Source of the DNA: Treponema sp.
Lineage (GTDB): Bacteria; Spirochaetota; Spirochaetia; Treponematales; Treponemataceae
Direction: 5' to 3'
Length of the DNA stretch: 14,405 nucleotides
NCBI GenBank assembly: GCA_024699205.1
Contig: JAILQA010000333.1
Location: 1 to 14,405 of the forward strand
Shown: piece after piece, positions 9,146-14,405 of the stretch
Position numbering within the stretch: the first letter of the stretch is position 1
How the letters are laid out: every line of letters starts with the position of its first letter
The notes under the pieces: generated by a model
Seen by the model: the letters and a program-made list of their open reading frames with translations, nothing else
Told to the model about the DNA's origin: nothing
Database searches by the model: none
Translations under genes and position numbers: made by a program

Positions 9146-11848
9146 CTATTCTGATATTTTTATCTGTGCGTAGTATGAATCGTAGATTTCTTTACCATTT
9201 ACAGTCTTTACAGAAAGAAGTGATACGTCGTAGGTTCCCTTGACATACTTTGAAGTATCTATTGTAAGAATGTTGTTGTTATCTGCTGAAGGGAATGTCT
9301 GAACTACGCCGTCAATCTTCCAGGTGTAAGATGTGTAAGATGTATCTGCTGTGAATGTAATTGTGTTTCCAGAGATTCCTGTGTCGTTTTCTACTACTTC
9401 ACCATCTACTGTTACTACTACATCGATTAAGGAATCATCACCTGAATTGATTGAGATGCTGATTACATTTTCCATAGTAGCGTCTATTACTGTAGACCAT
9501 GTGTTCGGTTCAGATTCATTGTCTGCTATGTCTGTTGCAACTGCGGTAATAGAGAACTCGCCGTCGTGGTCACCGTCTGCTGTGAATGAAACGGTTGCGG
9601 TCCTGCGTGAGCCTGTTTCTGTAGTTTCTGATGAGCTCTTTGTAAGTGTTATGCCGTTTGATTCGTAATCTTCTTTTGCAAGTTCGCTGCCGTTCTTTGT
9701 AATTGTAATTTGAATGTCAGAAATCTCGTTTGCATCGGCGGCTGTGATTGTTATACTTGGCGTTGAGTTTTTCTTGTAGAGAGATTCAAGTGTGGTTGAA
9801 GTAAGAGCTGGGGCTGTTGTATCATAAGTAACGCTTCTTGTGATTGATGATGTCTTTCCTACAACGTCTGTTGCAACTGCTGTGAATGTTCGGCTTCCGT
9901 CTTCAATTGGATTTTCTGTATTTCCAAATGTTACTGTCCATGTTGTGCCAGTTACTTTTGCATCATATTCTGTTCCGCTCAGCGAATCTGTTACTATAAC
10001 TTTTGCAAGGCCTCTTGTATCACTTGCCGTTCCCTTGATTTCAAATGCTGCATTTGTAATTGAAGCTACTGTAGATGTATCTTCAATGCTTGGAGCTGAC
10101 ATATCTACGTCGAATGTCTTTTCTGCTCTTGCTGATACATTTCCGCCTCTGTCTACTGCGTATACATATATTTTGTATTCGCCTTCTTCAAGTCCGTCTC
10201 CGCTAGCTCCTGTTGCTTTGAAGGTCTGGGTTGCGTTCCAGCTTGTTGTTCCTGTTGGATTTGTCCAGCCATCCTTTGTCCATGTAGTATCTGTAAGTAT
10301 GTTTGATGTAGGTGCTGCAGGTGCTGTAGCTGACGATGCGATTACCTTGTACCATACTGCATTGATTTCGTTTGTATCTGATGCAGTTCCGTTCATGAGG
10401 AAGTTCGTTTCGTTTACGGCGTTTGTTCCAGTTTCTTCTCCAGTTGGACTTGTAATTGTGATTGTTGGAGCAATTGTATCAATTGTTGTAGAAGCACTTA
10501 CTGGTTCAGAGCGATTTGATACGCCGTCCAATGCGATTGCTGAAATAGAATAAGTTCCGTCAACAGAGAAGGTAACTTTTGTTGTCATTGTCGGTGTAGC
10601 ATTTCCTTCCTCTGTAATTGTGATTCCGTTTGATTCGTATTCATCTTCTTTGAGTTCTGTTCCGTCTTTTGTGATTGTAATTTGAATATCAGAAACTTCA
10701 TTTGTATCGGTTGCGGTGAAGGTTATGCTTGGTGTGCCTTCGTTATAGTATGGATTAAGCTCTGTATTTGTAAGAACAGGATTGTCGCCGTCTGTCCATT
10801 TTGCATAGAGGGTGACGTCTTTTGTGAGAGTTCCGTTTTGAGCAGTGAGACCTTTGAGAATCTGGCCTGTGAAATCTTCGGATTCGGACCAGCCTTCAAA
10901 AGTATACCCAGTGCGTTTGATGACTTTGTCTGTAGGGAGAGTAACTTCGGTATACTGATTGTGCTTTTTGATAAAAGCAGATTCGTCGATTATTGTTCCT
11001 TCATTCAGAACATAATCTATATAGAAGTTTTTGTTGTATTTTGTGTAATTTTCCGGGTAGATTGTTCCAAATGTTTTATAGCCGTAAACCTGAACCTGGT
11101 CAGAGAAGACATTCAAAAGGCGTGATGCTTCATTTTCTTCATCAGTGTCGGTGTCGTAGGTTTCTATTTTGATATAGTAAAGACCGTTCGGGATTTCTTT
11201 TGCAGTGAAGTTAGTAAAATAGAAGGATTCTGTTTGTGTCTGCTCAGGATTTGATTCCGGGGCTTCTTCTTTTACTACATCAAAAGATTTGAGTGCATAG
11301 TCAGAAACAGGATTTACCCAGAGAGGAGAATCGTAAAGTCCTATTTTGGTAAAGCCGATTCTGTTTCCTTCTGATTCATTAACCTTGTATTTGAAGGTGA
11401 TGCTTAAATCACCGGTAGTTACATATTTTGCATTAAAAGTAATATGTATTGTCTCATTAGCATTAACTACGATGCTTTCGTTTGTAGCAGAGAGAACCTT
11501 GCGGTTTTCGTTTTCGATGTTATTTGTATAAATCTTCAGGTAGAAATTATAAATTGCAGGTTCCAGGTCATGAACGGATTTACAGAGCTCATCAATGGAA
11601 GAGTAATTATAACTATCCTCTCCGGCTTTGGATTGGATTACTAATTCTACTCCAGTTATATCGTCTTGATTAAATGGCTGAGCAGCGATAAAACGTTCGT
11701 TTGTTTCATTTACCTGCACGGAGAAAAAAATACGTGCTTTTCCTGTTGATTTTTCCTGATCATTTTGTGTGTTTAGCAATTTGTAATTACAAGATAAGAA
11801 TAAACAAGGCAGCAAAATAGAAAGGAAATAGTATGAAGCTTTTTTCAT
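9146..11848 (-). CDS. Ig-repeat lipoprotein with InlB repeat, first gene of the operon
   Basis: The protein has 900 residues. An ACAGGAGAG site lies 5 nt before the ATG. The signal sequence ends LFLSC (Cys20), a relaxed lipobox. An N-terminal beta domain (~35-260) is followed by an InlB repeat (~275-351, TGYTFEGW to LYAKW). Then comes a run of bacterial Ig-like modules: ~355-459, 460-582 (after IDTIAPTI), 584-678 and 679-790. The first and fourth are near-duplicates. The last ~108 residues form the same W-x-x-DG module found inside the two SUMF1 lipoproteins (YTWKIDG), here at the very C-terminus. There is no beta-helix or SUMF1 tip. The stop lies 21 bp before the next start, so the genes are almost certainly co-transcribed. 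Acidic, Thr/Ser-rich composition and absence of enzyme motifs suggest a structural or adhesive envelope protein. The exact ligand cannot be read from the sequence. Confidence 0.92.
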   Translation of the reverse strand: MKKASYYFLSILLPCLFLSCNYKLLNTQNDQEKSTGKARIFFSVQVNETNERFIAAQPFNQDDITGVELVIQSKAGEDSYNYSSIDELCKSVHDLEPAIYNFYLKIYTNNIENENRKVLSATNESIVVNANETIHITFNAKYVTTGDLSITFKYKVNESEGNRIGFTKIGLYDSPLWVNPVSDYALKSFDVVKEEAPESNPEQTQTESFYFTNFTAKEIPNGLYYIKIETYDTDTDEENEASRLLNVFSDQVQVYGYKTFGTIYPENYTKYNKNFYIDYVLNEGTIIDESAFIKKHNQYTEVTLPTDKVIKRTGYTFEGWSESEDFTGQILKGLTAQNGTLTKDVTLYAKWTDGDNPVLTNTELNPYYNEGTPSITFTATDTNEVSDIQITITKDGTELKEDEYESNGITITEEGNATPTMTTKVTFSVDGTYSISAIALDGVSNRSEPVSASTTIDTIAPTITITSPTGEETGTNAVNETNFLMNGTASDTNEINAVWYKVIASSATAPAAPTSNILTDTTWTKDGWTNPTGTTSWNATQTFKATGASGDGLEEGEYKIYVYAVDRGGNVSARAEKTFDVDMSAPSIEDTSTVASITNAAFEIKGTASDTRGLAKVIVTDSLSGTEYDAKVTGTTWTVTFGNTENPIEDGSRTFTAVATDVVGKTSSITRSVTYDTTAPALTSTTLESLYKKNSTPSITITAADANEISDIQITITKNGSELAKEDYESNGITLTKSSSETTETGSRRTATVSFTADGDHDGEFSITAVATDIADNESEPNTWSTVIDATMENVISISINSGDDSLIDVVVTVDGEVVENDTGISGNTITFTADTSYTSYTWKIDGVVQTFPSADNNNILTIDTSKYVKGTYDVSLLSVKTVNGKEIYDSYYAQIKISE
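9641..9763 (-). repeat. Intragenic Ig-module repeat, copy 2
   Basis: This encodes residues ~696-736 of the 9146-11848 protein (TPSITITAADANEISDIQIT onward to ESNGITLT). It is nearly identical in protein, and clearly similar in DNA, to 10613-10735. Differences are mostly conservative, for example V/I and D/N. The copies are about 970 bp apart in the same orientation, so recombination between them could delete or add the intervening Ig modules in frame. Confidence 0.85.
10613..10735 (-). repeat. Intragenic Ig-module repeat, copy 1
   Basis: This encodes residues ~372-412 of the 9146-11848 protein (TPSITFTATDTNEVSDIQIT onward to ESNGITIT), the first Ig-like module after the InlB repeat. It is the partner of 9641-9763. 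Confidence 0.85.
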
Positions 11849-11909
11849 AATAACTCTCCTGTAAAAAGTTCATTTTGTATCAATAGATTTTTTAAACAAT
11901 ATGTCAGAA

Positions 11910-11928
11910 TAATTCTATAGTAGAATTA
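11910..11928. promoter_or_regulatory. Perfect 19-bp dyad, operator candidate
   Basis: TAATTCTA-TAG-TAGAATTA is a perfect 8-bp inverted repeat around a 3-nt centre, about 62 bp upstream of the first lipoprotein start. It covers the -10 box of the promoter candidate, the position expected of a repressor site for a dimeric regulator. It is AT-rich, so chance is possible, and no regulator gene is visible in the window. Confidence 0.4.
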
Positions 11929-11940
11929 GAGTTAATACAA
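11912..11940 (-). promoter_or_regulatory. Promoter candidate for the lipoprotein operon
   Basis: On the minus strand TTGTAT (11935-11940) and TAGAAT (11912-11917, 5 of 6 consensus) are separated by exactly 17 bp. The predicted transcript would start about 55 nt before the ATG at 11848. The -35 match is weak (3 of 6), so an activator may be needed or the call may be wrong. No better sigma-70-type pair was found in 11849-11970. Confidence 0.42.
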
Positions 11941-12004
11941 GGATTAGTTTTTTGAATGGTTTAAAAAAAACAGGGGGAGTGTAGGTTATTATAGAGGGTT
12001 TTAA

Positions 12005-12087
12005 GCAGGCGTTGCGGGCGGCGTTTGAGCCCGCTGGAAGGGGTCGGCCGCAACGAAGTGCGGCCGCAGGGGGAGGCTTCCCCCTTC
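12005..12087 (+). repeat. GC-rich three-hairpin intergenic repeat element
   Basis: Three hairpins stand in a row. GCGGGC / GCCCGC (12014-12019 with 12029-12034, 9-nt loop) is followed by CGGCCGCA / TGCGGCCG (12045-12052 with 12059-12066, loop ACGAAG) and AGGGGGA / TCCCCCT (12068-12074 with 12079-12085, 4-nt loop). The outer blocks match the short copy at 970-1021, which lies in the opposite orientation and lacks the central hairpins. The element sits just past the 3' end of the PQ-loop/SGNH gene and resembles REP-type intergenic repeats. It could end transcription or protect the 3' end of that mRNA, although no T-run follows on the minus strand. Confidence 0.65.
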
Positions 12088-12105
12088 ATAGGTTTTATAT
12101 AGAAA

Positions 12106-13116
12106 TTAACTTGCGAGATGTTCGGCGGAAGTTCCTTCGATGTTGTGATAGGCATAGCTGTAGAGGATTTCGGCGACATCGTTCAGAGGTTTTCTTACTT
12201 TAAGACCCATGCTGTGTGCAAAATTGCAGGCAGCTTTAGTTGATTCAGGATGCCAGAGTTTTGCGTTTTCGAGGTTTACAAAGGTTGCTTTTTCGGCACC
12301 AGCAATGGCCTTAATGTGTGCGTTTATAAGTTCGATGGTCTTGTCGGCATTAGGATTGTCGATAGAAACAAGTGCGATTCGACAGGCTTTGTTGCAGCTT
12401 CGGATAGATTCGATAAGTTCGATGTAATATGTGTCAAAGTTAGAAGGATTTGTTTTGATAAGGTTTGCGTCGCTTTCGCCGATGTGAATGAGGATTCCTT
12501 CTGGAGCGAGTGTTGAAATTGCCTTTTCAAAGTAATTTTTTGCATTGGTTACGTTTAAAGAAGCATCGCTTTTGTTGTAGATTTCAAAATTGAAACTGTA
12601 TTCACCGGCAAGCTGGCTTACAGGAATTGCTTTGTCGAGTGTGCCACCCATAAGAATGACACCGTTTTTCTTTTCAACAGCACTTGGTTTTGTGTTGATA
12701 TATTCATCCAAAGAATTTGTGTAGTTATACATAGTTTCCTCCTTTTCTACATCGTTCTTTATTTCAATTACTGGGATAGTTTTTGCGGTAGTTGATTTTG
12801 TGTTTATTGCAGTTACATTAGGGGCAGTTGCAATTGCTTTTGCGGCTTTTTTGTCTAAGCTTTTGTTGCGGAAATAAACCAGCATGTTTGTTGTTACGAT
12901 TGCAAGGTTCAAAAAGTAAACGACAAGAACATAATTGAACTGAGCATTCATAATTTTTGCGGTTATTCCTGCTAAATATCCGGTTATAATCAGAATGATA
13001 AAAGGAAGGCTCATTCCTTTTGCAGTTCTGGCTTTATATGCTTTGCTTACATTAAGTGGCCAGGAAAATCCAAAGCAAACTAACATAAGCGCTTCAAAAA
13101 GATGTGTAAGATTCAT
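12106..13116 (-). CDS. PQ-loop/SemiSWEET-like membrane domain fused to SGNH-hydrolase-like domain
   Basis: The protein has 336 residues. GAGG lies 8 nt before the ATG. Residues ~5-22, 36-55 and 62-82 are three hydrophobic helices. The first loop, FSWPLNVSKAY to RTAKGMS (17-36), is typical of the PQ-loop/SWEET family of small transporters, with WP in place of PQ. A Lys/Ala/Thr-rich linker (~84-128) joins it to a soluble alpha/beta domain (~150-325) with VILMGGTLD, ILIHIGESDAN and LWHP. These look like SGNH/GDSL-hydrolase blocks I, III and V. The nucleophile motif GDS is GGT here, and the Asp three residues before the block V His is Lys, so ordinary esterase activity is doubtful. SemiSWEETs place their C-terminus inside, which would make the second domain cytoplasmic. 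An internal start may also produce the second domain alone. The substrate is unknown. The PQ-loop call is moderately firm and the SGNH call weak. Confidence 0.85.
   Translation of the reverse strand: MNLTHLFEALMLVCFGFSWPLNVSKAYKARTAKGMSLPFIILIITGYLAGITAKIMNAQFNYVLVVYFLNLAIVTTNMLVYFRNKSLDKKAAKAIATAPNVTAINTKSTTAKTIPVIEIKNDVEKEETMYNYTNSLDEYINTKPSAVEKKNGVILMGGTLDKAIPVSQLAGEYSFNFEIYNKSDASLNVTNAKNYFEKAISTLAPEGILIHIGESDANLIKTNPSNFDTYYIELIESIRSCNKACRIALVSIDNPNADKTIELINAHIKAIAGAEKATFVNLENAKLWHPESTKAACNFAHSMGLKVRKPLNDVAEILYSYAYHNIEGTSAEHLAS
12730..12744 (-). promoter_or_regulatory. Internal Shine-Dalgarno and ATG inside the PQ-loop/SGNH gene
   Basis: AAGGAGG (12738-12744) lies 5 nt before an in-frame ATG (12730-12732), which is Met129 of the fusion. 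This is a stronger site than the one serving the full-length start. It falls in the linker just before the soluble domain, so a separate 208-residue SGNH-like protein could be made from the same mRNA. Confidence 0.55.
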
Positions 13117-13147
13117 TTGTATTACCTCATTTATTTTTTATACCTGC

Positions 13148-13175
13148 ATTGTAGCACCGGGAAAAAAATAAACAA
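13148..13175 (-). promoter_or_regulatory. Promoter candidate for the PQ-loop/SGNH gene
   Basis: On the minus strand TTGTTT (13170-13175) and TACAAT (13148-13153, 5 of 6 consensus) are 16 bp apart, leaving a leader of about 25 nt before the ATG at 13116. Upstream (13176-13245) the minus strand is a T/C-rich tract with several CTTTC copies and an AAAATATTTT palindrome (13232-13241), possibly an UP-like element. No intrinsic terminator for the methyltransferase gene was seen in this gap. Confidence 0.42.
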
Positions 13176-13329
13176 TTTTTAGAAAGAAAAGAAAGTTTTT
13201 TTTAAGATAAGAAAGACTTTTGAAAGTAAAGAAAATATTTTGGAGAAGAGGAACTAGAAAAACGAGGGAAAGCGTTCACTATAATGGAATTTAGTCTAGG
13301 ATTTTCCAATAAAAGGTTTTGTTGGGGTA

Positions 13330-14211
13330 TTATTCAATCGGTAAGTCTATTCCAAAATACTGGTTTTCTTCATTAACTTCTAAGATTTCTTTTAGAGGTT
13401 TATCCGAATATTTTATTATTTTCTCTCGGTATTCAAATCGAGTTTTTATATCATTTATTTCTTCACGACGTTTTTTTGAAATCTCAAGAAACTGCACTTC
13501 TTTATCTAAACCAAGAAAACGTCGATTTAATAAACTTGCTGCAATTCCTGTCGTGCTGGCGCCTGTGAAGGGATCAAGTATCCAATCATTTTCTTTTGTA
13601 GATGCCAAAATTATACGAGCAAGCAAAGGTAATGGTTTCTGTGTCGGATGTTTACCACAGGATTTTTCCCATTTGGAAATTGCAGGCAGGCTCCATAAAT
13701 CACGCATTTGTGTACCGCCATTAATCTCTTTCATCAATTCATAATTGTAATAATGAGTTATTTTCTTATTCTTTCTTGCCCATAAAATAAACTCTGTAGA
13801 GTGAGTAAAAAATTTGCAGGATAGATTTGGTGGCGGATTTGTTTTTGCCCAAGTAATACAGTTTAGGATTCTGAAATCTAATTCATTTAGCATTTGTGCA
13901 ACGCTAAAAATATTGTGATATGTTCCTGAAATCCAGATAGTGCCGTTTTCTTTTAGTTTTTCACGACATAAGGAGAGCCACTTTCTATTGAATTCATTAT
14001 CTTTTTCAAAACCTTGAGATTTATCCCAATCACCCTTATTCACAGAAACTTGCTTTCCGCTCTGAATAGAAATTCCACCGTTGGAAAGAAAATAGGGAGG
14101 ATCAGCAAAAATCATATCAAACTGGAAGTCAAATTGAGATAAAACTTTGGTGCAATCGCCATGAATCAGAGTAAAATCATGATTTTCAGATTTGTAATAG
14201 GAGTTAAGCAT
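13330..14211 (-). CDS. Site-specific DNA methyltransferase, beta class (DpnA/MboII-like)
   Basis: The protein has 293 residues. AAAAGG lies 9 nt before the ATG. The order of motifs is that of beta-class amino-methyltransferases: the catalytic motif ADPPY (36-40) comes first and the SAM-binding motif DPFTGASTTG (213-222) last, preceded by HPTQKP (188-193). The segment after DPPY (FLSNGG, then VNKGDWDK) together with WISGTYHNI is, from memory, characteristic of DpnA/MboII-type adenine methyltransferases, which transfer a methyl group from SAM to adenine N6 in a short site. N4-cytosine methylation cannot be excluded, and the recognition sequence cannot be read from the protein. No restriction endonuclease is complete in the window, so it may be an orphan or pair with a gene to the right. 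The length matches single-domain family members and no defect is seen. Confidence 0.92.
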   Translation of the reverse strand: MLNSYYKSENHDFTLIHGDCTKVLSQFDFQFDMIFADPPYFLSNGGISIQSGKQVSVNKGDWDKSQGFEKDNEFNRKWLSLCREKLKENGTIWISGTYHNIFSVAQMLNELDFRILNCITWAKTNPPPNLSCKFFTHSTEFILWARKNKKITHYYNYELMKEINGGTQMRDLWSLPAISKWEKSCGKHPTQKPLPLLARIILASTKENDWILDPFTGASTTGIAASLLNRRFLGLDKEVQFLEISKKRREEINDIKTRFEYREKIIKYSDKPLKEILEVNEENQYFGIDLPIE

Positions 14212-14301
14212 TATACAAGACCTTTTTATCTTAGACTATCCATAAATATATTTCTTCCAGTCCAATTCCAATAAGAAATATCCTCTGAAATAAAAAGCCT
14301 C

Positions 14302-14316
14302 TTTATTGTCAATAAA
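14302..14316. promoter_or_regulatory. 15-bp dyad upstream of the methyltransferase
   Basis: TTTATTG-T-CAATAAA is a perfect 7-bp inverted repeat with one central base, about 90 bp before the methyltransferase start and overlapping the stop of the possible upstream gene. A perfect TTGACA box lies within it on the minus strand, but no good -10 lies at the right distance. It is an AT-rich dyad of uncertain meaning. Confidence 0.25.
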
Positions 14317-14405
14317 TTATTGCAATTGGGTGACTTTTAAGTTCAATAATATATTCATATTTTGATGTTTCATTTTTTGAGCCTGAATTCTCTTTCAAGA
14401 AAGCA
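14309..14405 (-). CDS. Possible 3' end of an unknown gene at the window edge
   Basis: Reading left from the edge, one minus frame stays open for 31 codons to a TGA at 14309-14311. It ends in a protein-like tail (SKYEYIIELKSHPIAIIY). The other two minus frames close within 12 codons. The following 97 bp lead to the methyltransferase, so this could be a partner gene such as a restriction enzyme, but the fragment carries no recognisable motif. In AT-rich DNA a run this long is suggestive, not proof. Confidence 0.38.
   Translation of the reverse strand, partial: AFLKENSGSKNETSKYEYIIELKSHPIAIIY

Noticed and set aside
9840..10553. Long open frame of 237 codons on the plus strand
   Set aside because: It lies wholly inside the 9146-11848 lipoprotein gene on the other strand. 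The repetitive Thr/Ser/Val codons there leave the complementary frame open, and its translation shows no recognisable motif.
11961..12179. 72-codon minus-strand frame across the GC-rich element, rich in Arg and Pro
   Set aside because: It overlaps the end of the PQ-loop/SGNH gene in another frame and reads through the hairpins. It is a by-product of the repeat.
13176..13245. Repeated GAAAG/CTTTC tract read as a CRISPR or tandem repeat
   Set aside because: The units are short, irregularly spaced and low in complexity. There is no constant repeat length or spacer structure.
13261..13285. Plus-strand TATAAT box (13280-13285)
   Set aside because: There is no suitable -35 and no plus-strand gene downstream; the next coding sequence is the methyltransferase on the other strand.

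Overview
The window looks like chromosomal DNA of a spirochaete, most likely a gut, rumen or oral Treponema. The grounds are inference: AT-leaning DNA, large lipoproteins with relaxed lipoboxes, InlB/Listeria-Bacteroides repeats (consensus ending LYAKW), and formylglycine-generating-enzyme-like (SUMF1, C-type-lectin fold) C-termini. Every gene I can support lies on the minus strand, so transcription runs from right to left.

Right part (about 14405 to 12106). At the edge is a possible 3' end of an unknown gene (14309-14405). Next comes a complete beta-class DNA methyltransferase (13330-14211) of the DpnA/MboII type. After a 213-bp gap with a promoter candidate and a pyrimidine-rich tract (minus strand), there is an unusual gene (12106-13116). 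It joins a three-helix PQ-loop/SemiSWEET-like membrane domain to a weakly SGNH-hydrolase-like domain. An optimal internal Shine-Dalgarno and ATG sit exactly at the start of the second domain.

Middle gap (11849-12105). This holds a three-hairpin GC-rich repeat element (12005-12087), and a promoter candidate whose -10 lies inside a perfect 19-bp dyad (11910-11928).

Left part (11848 to 1). Four lipoprotein genes form an operon: 9146-11848, 5060-9124, 1025-5041 and a gene truncated by the window edge (1-932). The first three are 21 and 18 bp apart. The fourth follows a 92-bp gap containing a second, shorter, opposite-facing copy of the GC-rich repeat. The proteins are mosaics of the same parts: a lipoprotein signal, an N-terminal beta domain, an InlB repeat, an Ig/PKD-like module with a W-x-x-DG motif, right-handed beta-helix segments and, in the two complete long ones, a SUMF1/C-type-lectin tip. 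They are probably envelope- or surface-anchored binding proteins displaying different tips.

The strongest leads are: the two SUMF1 tips, which differ almost completely inside a fixed-length loop bracketed by near-identical ends; a base-composition step at the tip of the 1025-5041 gene; the PQ-loop/SGNH fusion with its internal start; and the repeat pair. No reverse transcriptase, template repeat, CRISPR array, transposase, tRNA or rRNA was seen.
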